A stretch of DNA of 5,379 bases from Nitriliruptoraceae bacterium (GTDB taxonomy: Bacteria; Actinomycetota; Nitriliruptoria; Nitriliruptorales; Nitriliruptoraceae): positions 1 to 5,379 of the forward strand of contig SKJO01000084.1 in assembly GCA_007121975.1 (NCBI GenBank). The letters are read 5' to 3'. Below are positions 1 through 5,379 of this stretch, in pieces; the first letter of the stretch is position 1, and each line of letters opens with the position of its first letter. Made by a program: the position numbers and the translations under genes. The notes below the pieces were generated by a model, which did no database searches, had not been told where the DNA came from, and was given only the letters and a program-made list of their open reading frames with translations.

Positions 1-1
1 C

Positions 2-892
2 GGCGCGCTGGTGGTCACCGGCCCCGACCCCTGGTGGGCGGCAGCGTTGGCGGGCAGCGGCGCCGAGCGCGACCTGCTCGTCGACGACGCCGGCGAGCTG
101 CCCGCACTGGTGGCCGCACTGCTGGCGGACGACGAGCGGCGCCGCCGGCTGTCGGTGCGGCTGCGTCGGCACATCCACCGCCACCACTCGACCCGCGCGG
201 CGCTGATCGCGGTGGTGACCGCGCTCGGGATCGACACCGCACCCGACGAGCGCATCAGCGTGCTGCTGCCTTCCCGCCGGCCCGAGCGGCTCGCGGCGGT
301 CACCGCCGACCTCGCCGCGCAGCGCCACGTGGACCTCGAGCTGCTGCTGCTGCCCCACGGCGACGCCCCGCTGCCCGACGGGCTGCGCGGGGTGACCCGG
401 GTGCAGCGCGTGCCGGGCGACCGGCCGCTCGGAGCGGTGCTCAACGCCGGGCTGGACCTGGCCACCGGCGCCTACTGCGCCAAGGTCGACGACGACGACC
501 GCTACGGCACCGACCACCTCGGCGACCAGTTGCTCGCCCTGCACCACAGCGGCGCGGAGCTGGTCGGCCGCCGGGTGCACGCGGTGTACGCCGAGGACCG
601 CGACGTGACGCTGCGTCCGGGCCCCGGCGGCGAGGAGTGCTTCGAGGACCACCTCCCGGGCGGCACGCTGCTGACCCCGACCGGGACCCTGCGCTCGGTG
701 CGGTGGCGGCACGTGCCCCGGGCGGTGGACACCGAGTTGGTGCGCGCGGTGCACCTGGCGGGGGGCAGCGTCTACTCGGCCCACCGCTACGGCTACCTGC
801 GGGTGCGCCACGGCGACCACACCTACGACCCCGTGGTCGCGTTCAGCGGCGCCGAGGTGGCGGGCCTGGACCCCACGATGCTCGAGGCCTGA
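2..892 (+). CDS. Multidomain glycosyltransferase, 3' part (GT-B tail + GT2 domain), truncated by window edge
   Basis: The frame is open to the left edge, so this is the last 296 residues of a longer protein; the GTG at 11 is internal rather than a convincing start. Residues 1-75 resemble the end of a CgeB/GT1-type glycosyltransferase: a VVTGPDP strand, a D-D-A-G-E-L helix start, LLADDERRRRL, then a basic HRHHSTRAAL segment. Residues 84-280 form a GT2 (GT-A fold) domain. ISVLLPSRRPERL (85-97) is the nucleotide-binding beta strand and loop, PLGAVLNAGLDLATG (142-156) is the typical helix, and KVDDDDRY (161-168) supplies the DXD-type metal and nucleotide-sugar site. VDTEL (242-246) is a possible acidic acceptor-site motif, and the YLRVRHGDHTYD ending (265-276) is typical of GT2 proteins of surface polysaccharide loci. 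Expected role: cytoplasmic sugar transfer from a nucleotide-sugar to a cell-surface glycan; donor and acceptor cannot be read. It converges on the gene at 918-2822, with 25 bp between stops. GT2 assignment is firm; identity of the upstream domain is tentative. Confidence 0.85.
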   Translation, partial: GALVVTGPDPWWAAALAGSGAERDLLVDDAGELPALVAALLADDERRRRLSVRLRRHIHRHHSTRAALIAVVTALGIDTAPDERISVLLPSRRPERLAAVTADLAAQRHVDLELLLLPHGDAPLPDGLRGVTRVQRVPGDRPLGAVLNAGLDLATGAYCAKVDDDDRYGTDHLGDQLLALHHSGAELVGRRVHAVYAEDRDVTLRPGPGGEECFEDHLPGGTLLTPTGTLRSVRWRHVPRAVDTELVRAVHLAGGSVYSAHRYGYLRVRHGDHTYDPVVAFSGAEVAGLDPTMLEA

Positions 893-920
893 CCGGCGGC
901 AGCGCCGGTCACGCCGGTCA
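890..920. terminator. Compact bidirectional hairpin spanning both convergent stop codons
   Basis: TGACCGGCG (890-898) is perfectly complementary to CGCCGGTCA (903-911), giving a 9-bp GC-rich stem with a GCAG loop. A second copy of CGCCGGTCA lies at 912-920, so the left arm can pair with either copy. The left arm contains the TGA stop of the upstream glycosyltransferase. The 912-920 copy contains, on the minus strand, the TGA stop of the SLH protein. There is no T-run on either side, so it is not a canonical Rho-independent terminator; hairpins without a U-tract are often proposed as terminators in actinobacteria. The position between convergent genes supports a bidirectional role. Confidence 0.55.
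903..920. repeat. Tandem 9-bp direct repeat
   Basis: Two exact, adjacent copies of CGCCGGTCA occupy 903-911 and 912-920. Both are the reverse complement of 890-898. The array sits in the 25-bp gap between convergent genes and runs into the stop codon of the minus-strand gene. Confidence 0.8.
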
Positions 921-2822
921 ACCCGGTGGCGGCACCCGCTCCTCCTCGACGAGCAGGTCGGTGGCCCGCATCAGCAGTGAGGACATCGCGCCACGGCTGA
1001 CCGGGTCGTCGGGCCGGAACTCGAAGCCGCCGACGCCGGCGATGACCCCGACCCCGGTGAGCACGTCGATGGCCGGCTCGTGCACGCTGCCGTTGTCGTC
1101 GACGAAGGTGTCCGGGGCCGGCGGCAGCACCTCGCCGCGCACCGACTCGAGGGTTCGGCGCAGCAGCGACGCGGTCTGGGCCCGGGTCACCGGCACGGTC
1201 GGCTCGAAGCGGGTGGCGCTGCGCCCCTCGATGATGCCCGCCGCGGCCAGCCGGGCGATGGCCGCGGCGTGGGGGCTGGCGGGGTCGACGTCCGTGAACC
1301 GCAGCGGACTGCTGGCGGCCAGGCTCGCCGCGCTCTGCCCACGGGCCTCGACGTCATCGATCCAGCGGGCGAGGAAGGACGCCATCTGATCGCGGCGCAC
1401 CGGCAGGTCGGGGGCGAAGGTGGTGGCGGTCACTCCGGTGGTCACCCCCCACCACGCCAGACAGTCCACGGCCGCAGCATGCACGTTGCCGCGGGTGTCG
1501 CGAAAGCCCGCGACCGGGGTGCCGGCCGGACACGCAACCGCGAGCTCACGGGGCGGGGGCGGCGGCGGGGCGTAGAGGAAGAACCCGTTGGCCACGCTGC
1601 GCCCGACCTCGCTGGGGCGGTTGCGGATCTGGTCGCCGACCACCATGGTCGTGGACCCGCCTCCGTCGAGGTTGAGCGCCTCGACCGCCCCGAGCGCCAG
1701 CAGCGTCTCGGACAACTCGATCAGGGTCATGCCCACCGACCAGCCGGTGCGGCGTCCGTCGATGGTGACCAGCAGCACCGTGCCATCCGCCCGGCGGGCG
1801 ATCGCGGTACGGGGCTGGCGGCCGGTGAGGTGGGCTTCGCTGAACCGCTCCTCGCGCCAGGTGTTGACCGACTGACGGCGGCCGTCGCGGATCAGCAGCG
1901 GCCCACCGGGCATGGCCGAGGCCAGCGAGTCCCACAGGTCACCCGCGGAGGCATACGGACGAACGCTGGTGCGCAGCCGCACCCGCTGGCCGGGCTGCAC
2001 GGCGGCCAGGTCGCGCTGGCGGCTGCCGTAGGCGAGGATCAGCGTGCGGCCCGCCGGGACGCTGATCCACGAGCCGGCCGCCGGCTGCCGCACGTCGAGC
2101 ACCTGCCCCTCGACGGTGGCGTTGGTGGTGGCCGGCAGATCCTCGACGATCAGCGCGGTGGCACGTTCGAGCACGGCGACCGAGGTCCCGTAGCGCTCGT
2201 CGTAGACGAGCAGTTCGCCGGACACCGGCGCGGTGCCGTCCCGCGGGGTGCGCACCTGCCGATTGATCTCGTCCACCGGGTGGACCGGCCGGCCGGCCAC
2301 GTCGCGCAACTCGAGGCTCAACGCGACCGACAGGCGGTCCATCACCACCCGCCCGGAATCCTGGATGCCGACCACGCCGCGGCCGATGGGTCCGCCGCTG
2401 CGGTTGGCGGAGTCGCCGGCGTGGACCCGGCCACGCTCGACGTACAGGCCGTTGGGCACACCGCTGGGCCGGTTGAGCCAGTAGCCGCCGTTGATGCCCG
2501 CGAGGCTGCCGCGCGCGAACTCCCGGTCGGCGAACAGTTGCATGCGGGTGAGCCCGACCATGGTTGCCTCAGCCGCGCGGGGCCGCAGCGTGATGCGCTC
2601 GCTGTCCTCGTCGAAGCGCAGCACGTCACCGCGGGCCATGCGCCCGTCGCCCAGGCGGATCTCGAGGCGCTGGTGGGAGAGGTCGGCGAGGATCCGGGTC
2701 GTGCCGCGCTGGCGGACATCGACCGCACGGGCGGGTGGCGCGACCAGCGTGGTGAGCAACGCCACGAGCAGGACGAGCACGACCGCTCGGCGTGGTGTCC
2801 GGAGCACCACGTGACCAGGCAT
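918..2822 (-). CDS. Secreted SLH-anchored phosphodiester glycosidase (NAGPA domain) protein
   Basis: The 634-residue product starts at the ATG at 2822, which has GGAGG 5 nt upstream and is directly followed by a signal peptide; the frame stays open upstream to 3026, but that extension is low-complexity. Residues 1-33 are a signal peptide (RR at 11-12, hydrophobic 13-29, A-R-A cleavage site). Residues about 90-417 form a NAGPA-type (PF09992, ex-DUF2233) domain: AGINGGYW (108-115), GVPNGLYVERGRVHAG (121-136), PGGPLLIRDG (305-314), RQPRTAIAR (335-343), TIDGR (353-357), NLDGGGSTTMV (384-394) and NGFFLY (412-417). A six-proline linker (419-424) leads to three SLH repeats (about 439-489, 508-559 and 572-624). 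The family includes the mammalian uncovering enzyme, which removes GlcNAc from a phosphodiester; bacterial members are linked to phosphodiester-bound sugars of surface polymers. The likely place of action is the cell wall, held there by the SLH repeats. Substrate is unknown. It lies between two glycosyltransferase genes on the opposite strand, which suggests a role in trimming or remodelling the same glycopolymer (inference). Confidence 0.92.
   Translation of the reverse strand: MPGHVVLRTPRRAVVLVLLVALLTTLVAPPARAVDVRQRGTTRILADLSHQRLEIRLGDGRMARGDVLRFDEDSERITLRPRAAEATMVGLTRMQLFADREFARGSLAGINGGYWLNRPSGVPNGLYVERGRVHAGDSANRSGGPIGRGVVGIQDSGRVVMDRLSVALSLELRDVAGRPVHPVDEINRQVRTPRDGTAPVSGELLVYDERYGTSVAVLERATALIVEDLPATTNATVEGQVLDVRQPAAGSWISVPAGRTLILAYGSRQRDLAAVQPGQRVRLRTSVRPYASAGDLWDSLASAMPGGPLLIRDGRRQSVNTWREERFSEAHLTGRQPRTAIARRADGTVLLVTIDGRRTGWSVGMTLIELSETLLALGAVEALNLDGGGSTTMVVGDQIRNRPSEVGRSVANGFFLYAPPPPPPRELAVACPAGTPVAGFRDTRGNVHAAAVDCLAWWGVTTGVTATTFAPDLPVRRDQMASFLARWIDDVEARGQSAASLAASSPLRFTDVDPASPHAAAIARLAAAGIIEGRSATRFEPTVPVTRAQTASLLRRTLESVRGEVLPPAPDTFVDDNGSVHEPAIDVLTGVGVIAGVGGFEFRPDDPVSRGAMSSLLMRATDLLVEEERVPPPG
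951..1508 (-). other. Three SLH (S-layer homology) repeats, C-terminal part of the glycosidase
   Basis: Repeat 1 (residues about 439-489) begins GFRDTRGNVHAAAVDCLAWWG and has RRDQ (476-479) at the place of the ligand-binding ITRAE/TRAE motif. Repeat 2 (508-559) begins RFTDVDPASPHAAAI and has TRAQ (546-549), the best match. Repeat 3 (572-624) begins TFVDDNGSVHEPAIDVL and has SRGA (609-612), the most divergent. Known SLH trimers bind pyruvylated secondary cell-wall polymers through this motif. The only two cysteines of the whole preprotein, C431 and C454, flank the start of repeat 1 and could form a disulfide after export. Confidence 0.88.
2724..2822 (-). other. Signal peptide of the SLH glycosidase
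   Basis: Residues 1-33 have a basic n-region ending in RR (11-12), a hydrophobic core of V/L/A residues (13-29) and a P-A-R-A signal peptidase I site with predicted cleavage after A33. There is no lipobox cysteine and no twin-arginine consensus (no S/T-RR-x-F-L-K), so a Sec route is likely. It fixes the start at 2822 rather than at codons farther upstream. Confidence 0.85.
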
Positions 2823-2827
2823 GACGA

Positions 2828-2832
2828 CCTCC
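2828..2832 (-). promoter_or_regulatory. Shine-Dalgarno site of the SLH glycosidase gene
   Basis: On the minus strand the sequence reads GGAGG, then 5 nt, then the ATG at 2822. It is a strong anti-16S match and decides the start codon over the longer open frame that runs to 3026. Confidence 0.75.
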
Positions 2833-2857
2833 ACCTCGGCAGGAGCACGACCGCGGG

Positions 2858-2863
2858 AAGGTA
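2858..2863 (-). promoter_or_regulatory. Candidate -10 hexamer (TACCTT) for the SLH glycosidase gene
   Basis: The minus strand reads TACCTT, matching TAnnnT, about 35 bp upstream of the ATG. It predicts a transcript start near 2850 and a leader of about 28 nt that includes the GGAGG site. No TTGACA-like -35 is seen at the usual spacing, so this is only a candidate. Confidence 0.3.
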
Positions 2864-2897
2864 CCCGCCGGCCGTCCTGATCCCCCTCACCGGCGGG
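2864..2897. repeat. Inverted repeat upstream of the SLH glycosidase promoter candidate
   Basis: CCCGCCGG (2864-2871) and CCGGCGGG (2890-2897) are exact reverse complements with an 18-nt spacer. The arms flank the place where a -35 element would lie for the TACCTT hexamer, so this could be an operator. Eight-base GC-only inverted repeats are frequent by chance at this composition. Confidence 0.3.
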
Positions 2898-2979
2898 ACG
2901 CCGGCCCGTCTGGCGCACGGCCGACCGCCATCGGGCCACGTCCGGCGCGCTGCGACACCCGGCATGCCCCCGCGACATC

Positions 2980-3004
2980 GACCGGAACGTCGCCCGATCC
3001 GGTC
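2980..3004. promoter_or_regulatory. 25-bp imperfect palindrome, candidate operator for the tandem glycosyltransferase gene
   Basis: The left arm GACCGGAACG (2980-2989) and right arm CGATCCGGTC (2995-3004) are complementary at 9 of 10 positions around a 5-nt centre (TCGCC). The outer 7 bp, GACCGGA/TCCGGTC, are perfect. It ends 16 bp before the TAGCAT hexamer at 3021 and so covers the expected -35 area. This is the size and symmetry of a site for a dimeric regulator, such as a TetR-type repressor. No regulator gene is in the window. Confidence 0.45.
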
Positions 3005-3020
3005 CCCGGGCGCCAGCGCC

Positions 3021-3026
3021 TAGCAT
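3021..3026 (+). promoter_or_regulatory. Candidate -10 hexamer (TAGCAT) for the tandem glycosyltransferase gene
   Basis: TAGCAT fits TAnnnT and is one of few A/T-containing hexamers of this form in the region. It predicts transcription start near 3033-3035. That gives either a leader of about 27 nt to the GTG at 3062, or a leaderless transcript beginning at the GTG at 3035. No good TTGACA-like -35 is seen; the palindrome at 2980-3004 occupies that position. Confidence 0.4.
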
Positions 3027-3049
3027 CGCACGGCGTGCCCCCGAACGCT

Positions 3050-3053
3050 GGAG
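3050..3053 (+). promoter_or_regulatory. Shine-Dalgarno candidate of the tandem glycosyltransferase gene
   Basis: GGAG lies 8 nt before the GTG at 3062 and 5 nt before the in-frame GTG at 3059. The longer spacing is closer to the usual optimum, which favours 3062. The difference is one valine. Confidence 0.5.
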
Positions 3054-3061
3054 CCCCCGTG

Positions 3062-5379
3062 GTGCGTCGCTACGACATCGTCATGATCACCGACGCCCGG
3101 CTGCCGGGCGGCACCTCGGCGTCGGTGGCCGAGGAGATCCGGGCCCAGGCCTCGGCGGGCTACCGCACCGGGCTGCTGCAGGTCGACTCGTCACTGGTGC
3201 GCTCCCCCACCCAGCCGATCGCCGCCCGGCTGCGCGGCTGCCTTCAGCGTGGCGAGGCCGAGCTGCTGCTCGGCGACGAGCCCGTGGCCACGGACCTGGC
3301 CGTGGTCCGCCACCCGACGGTCGCCTCCGAGCTCGACCCCTCCGCGCTGCCCGACCTGCAGGCCACCCGGACGCTGCTGATCGCCAACCAGGCTCCCGGC
3401 ACGCCGGCACGCGACGCTGCCGGTGACGACGCCGAGCTGCGCTACCGGCCCCACGAGGTGCACGAGCACCTGTCGGGCTGGCTGGGTCAGCCGGCGATCT
3501 GGGCACCGATCGGTCCGCTGGTCCGCGCCGACCTCGTGGCGGTCGCGCCCGACCTCGACCTGCGCACGCAGGACTGGGTCAACGTGATCGACGTCGCGGC
3601 CTGGCGCCGCCCTCGCGACGGGGCGCTGCACCGTGTGCCGGTGATCGGGCGCCACACCCGCAACGACCCGCTGAAGTGGCCCGCGGACCGGGCCAGCCTG
3701 CTGCAGGTCTACCCCGACCGCGACGACGTCGAGGTGCATGTGCTCGGCGGTGAGCCGCAGGTCCGCCGGCTGCTGGACGGCCGGGTGCCGAGCAACTGGG
3801 TGGTGCACCCCTTCGGCAGCATCTCGCCCGAGCGGTTCCTGGCCGGCGTGGACGTCTACGTCTACTACCACCATCCCGACTGGGTCGAGGCCTTCGGCCG
3901 CTCCATCCTCGAGGCGCTGGCCAGCGGCGCCCCGACGGTGCTGCCCCCGCACTTCGCCGCGCTGTTCGCCGATGCGGTGACCTACGCCGAGCCCGAGCAG
4001 GCGCTGGCGCAGGTCTTCCACCTGCACGGCGACGATCGCCGCTACCGCGAGGCGGCCGACCGGGGCACCGCGTTCGTCGACGAGCGCTTCAGCCACGCCA
4101 CGCACCTCGCCCGCCTCGAGCCGCTGGCCACCCCCACCGGCACGCCGCGGCTGGTGGCCGGCCACCGTGCCGGGCAGCGCCCGACCGACGAGCAGCTGCG
4201 CCACCCCACCCGTCGCCGGCTGCTGCTGGTCAGCACCAACGGCAGCGGCGTCGGCCACCTCATGCGCCTGATGGCGCTCGCCCGCCACGCCCCCCCGGAC
4301 GTCGAGCCGCTGTTCCTGACCTTCTCGACCGGCGGGAAGGTGGTCGACGACGCCGGCTACCTCGTGGAGTACCTCGCGTCCCGGCAGGTGGTGGGGGCGC
4401 GGGCGGTGGACTGGCACCCGATGCTGCGCGAACGCATCAACGAGCTCGTCGAGCGCTACGACGTGCGCGCGATCGTGTTCGACGGCACCTGGCCCTACCA
4501 GGGACTGCTGGACGCCGCCGCGGACCAGCCACAGTGCCGGCTGGTGTGGTCACGACGTGCGATGTGGAAGGCGGGGGTCACCAACGACGTGCTCGACCTC
4601 GAGACCGACCGCTTCGACCTGGTGATCGAACCCGGCGAGCTCGCCGAGGACGAGGACCGCGGCGCGACCGTGGGACACCGCCGCCACGCGGTGCGGGTCG
4701 GGCCGATGACCTACCTCGGGGTCGCAGACCTGCTCGAGCCCGGCGAGGCCCGCCGCGAGCTCGGGCTGGATCCCGAGCGCCCGGCCGCGCTGGTCAACCT
4801 CGGCGCCGGCAACATCAACGACGTGAGCTCGCTGCTCGGCCGGGTCGTCGCCCGGCTGGCGGCCGAGCCGGACCTGCAGGTGTGCGTGACCCGCTCGATC
4901 ATCGCCGACCGGGCCGCCGATCTGCCCGACAACGTGCGCACGATCTCGGTCTACCCCCTGGCCCGCTACCTGCGGGCCTTCGACCTGGCCGTGGTCGCCT
5001 CGGGCTACAACAGCTTCCACGAGCTGGCGCTGGCGGCGGTACCCACCGCGTTCGTACCCAACCTGGACACCTCGAGCGACGACCAGGCCGCCCGCTCCCG
5101 CTACGCCGAGCGGGTGGGCATCGGCCTGCACCTGCCCGACCCCAGCGACGCCGAGATCGACCGTGCGGTGCGGGTGCTCACCGATCCCGACCGGCGCCGG
5201 CGGATGCATGAGCGGGCGCTGGCCCGCCGCCGCGACAACGGTGCCCCCGACGCGATGCAGGCACTGGTCGCCGCGCTGGACCAGCCGCGCAGCGAGCCGC
5301 TTTCGGCCGCCGCCTTCAACGCCATGATCGACGAGCGCAAGGCCCGCCGCGACGCCCGCCGTACGCGCGAGGCCGCACG
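3062..5379 (+). CDS. Tandem glycosyltransferase: GT4-type domain + MurG/GT28-like domain, runs off right edge
   Basis: Translation from the GTG at 3062 is open for 772 residues with no stop before the window ends, so the C-terminus is missing. Domain 1 (about 1-375) is GT4-like. It has an N-terminal Rossmann strand and glycine turn, RYDIVMITDARLPGGTS (3-19), then VPVIGRHTRNDPLKWP (193-208), DVEVHVLGGE (222-231) and EAFGRSILEALASG (276-289). The last carries the E-x7-E pair E276/E284 that binds the donor in retaining GT-B enzymes. Domain 2 (about 384-740) is MurG/GT28-like. It has a glycine-rich NGSGVGH loop (393-399), IVFDGTWPY (471-479), ALVNLGAGN (576-584), SGYNSFHEL (647-655) with E654 where MurG-type enzymes bind the nucleotide ribose, and DDQ (673-675). 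After 740 the sequence becomes charged and Arg-rich (ERKARRDARRTR), perhaps a linker. Expected role: two successive cytoplasmic sugar transfers in surface-glycan assembly; donors are unknown. Alternative starts are the GTGs at 3059 and 3035. Confidence 0.88.
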   Translation, partial: MRRYDIVMITDARLPGGTSASVAEEIRAQASAGYRTGLLQVDSSLVRSPTQPIAARLRGCLQRGEAELLLGDEPVATDLAVVRHPTVASELDPSALPDLQATRTLLIANQAPGTPARDAAGDDAELRYRPHEVHEHLSGWLGQPAIWAPIGPLVRADLVAVAPDLDLRTQDWVNVIDVAAWRRPRDGALHRVPVIGRHTRNDPLKWPADRASLLQVYPDRDDVEVHVLGGEPQVRRLLDGRVPSNWVVHPFGSISPERFLAGVDVYVYYHHPDWVEAFGRSILEALASGAPTVLPPHFAALFADAVTYAEPEQALAQVFHLHGDDRRYREAADRGTAFVDERFSHATHLARLEPLATPTGTPRLVAGHRAGQRPTDEQLRHPTRRRLLLVSTNGSGVGHLMRLMALARHAPPDVEPLFLTFSTGGKVVDDAGYLVEYLASRQVVGARAVDWHPMLRERINELVERYDVRAIVFDGTWPYQGLLDAAADQPQCRLVWSRRAMWKAGVTNDVLDLETDRFDLVIEPGELAEDEDRGATVGHRRHAVRVGPMTYLGVADLLEPGEARRELGLDPERPAALVNLGAGNINDVSSLLGRVVARLAAEPDLQVCVTRSIIADRAADLPDNVRTISVYPLARYLRAFDLAVVASGYNSFHELALAAVPTAFVPNLDTSSDDQAARSRYAERVGIGLHLPDPSDAEIDRAVRVLTDPDRRRRMHERALARRRDNGAPDAMQALVAALDQPRSEPLSAAAFNAMIDERKARRDARRTREAA

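Larger units (their letters stand above)
2823..3061. other. Divergent intergenic regulatory region
   Basis: These 239 bp separate the divergently transcribed SLH glycosidase and tandem glycosyltransferase genes. Open frames cross it on both strands, but their translations are low-complexity Arg/Gly/Pro/Ala peptides without recognisable motifs, so I treat it as non-coding. It contains the minus-strand RBS, -10-like hexamers for both directions, and two inverted repeats, each listed separately. Shared control of the two genes is plausible from the arrangement. Confidence 0.65.

Noticed and set aside
34..1389. Plus-strand 451-codon open frame running across gene 1 and into the convergent gene
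   Set aside because: It is an Arg/Ala/Gly/Pro-rich frame-shifted shadow of the glycosyltransferase, then antisense to the SLH region. It has no motif and crosses the intergenic hairpin.
1551..1568. G-rich run resembling a simple repeat
   Set aside because: It encodes the six-proline linker of the glycosidase on the minus strand (residues 419-424), so a protein-level explanation suffices.
2984..2988. GGAAC, reminiscent of an ECF sigma -35 element
   Set aside because: No matching ECF-type -10 is found 16-17 nt downstream, and the bases belong to the palindrome at 2980-3004.
1080..3023. Very long plus-strand open frame (647 codons) opposite the SLH glycosidase gene
   Set aside because: Its translation is low-complexity (G, A, H, R, D rich) with no fold motifs, and it mirrors the codon pattern of the real minus-strand gene, which has a signal peptide, enzyme motifs and SLH repeats. 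Long antisense frames are expected at this GC content.
2823..3026. N-terminal extension of the SLH glycosidase (68 more codons to an ATG at 3026)
   Set aside because: It would bury the signal peptide behind a low-complexity basic stretch and overlap the divergent promoter region. The ATG at 2822 has a GGAGG site and gives a normal Sec signal peptide at the N-terminus.
3191..4417. Minus-strand 408-codon open frame
   Set aside because: It is antisense to the GT4 domain and the start of the GT28-like domain. The translation has no recognisable motif, whereas the plus strand shows clear glycosyltransferase signatures.
4550..5209. Open frames on both strands (4534-5211 plus, 4550-5209 minus)
   Set aside because: Both are compositional shadows of the GT28-like domain, rich in R/A/G/P or H/V/G/Q with no motif.

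Overview
The window is very GC-rich with strong GC at third codon positions. That composition, plus the style of the S-layer homology (SLH) repeats in the middle gene, suggests a high-GC actinobacterium, perhaps a deep lineage such as Nitriliruptoria (Euzebya/Egicoccus-like) or Acidimicrobiia. The lineage is inferred from composition and protein style only, because no rRNA or marker gene is present.

The layout is three large genes with almost no spare DNA. (1) Bases 2-892 (+) are the 3' end of a glycosyltransferase. The tail of one glycosyltransferase (GT) domain, probably CgeB/GT-B-like, is followed by a complete GT2 (GT-A) domain with an aspartate cluster. (2) Bases 918-2822 (-) encode a secreted protein with a signal peptide, a NAGPA-type phosphodiester glycosidase domain (formerly DUF2233), a six-proline linker and three SLH repeats. 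(3) Bases 3062 to the right edge (+) carry a very long open frame with no stop. It is the N-terminal 772 residues of a tandem glycosyltransferase: a GT4-type domain with an E-x7-E motif, then a MurG/GT28-like domain.

Genes 1 and 2 converge with only 25 bp between their stop codons. Both stops lie inside a small repeat/hairpin element (890-920) that probably ends transcription from both sides. Genes 2 and 3 diverge from a 239-bp intergenic region (2823-3061). It holds a clear Shine-Dalgarno site for gene 2, weak -10-like hexamers for both genes, and an imperfect 25-bp palindrome next to the gene 3 promoter candidate.

Taken together this looks like part of a surface-glycopolymer locus (capsule, teichoic-acid-like or secondary cell-wall polymer). 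Two multidomain cytoplasmic glycosyltransferases would build the glycan. The divergently and convergently placed SLH-anchored glycosidase could act outside the cell on phosphodiester-linked sugars of such a polymer. That functional link rests on proximity and domain logic and is not shown by the sequence. I saw no RNA genes, insertion sequences or CRISPR arrays.
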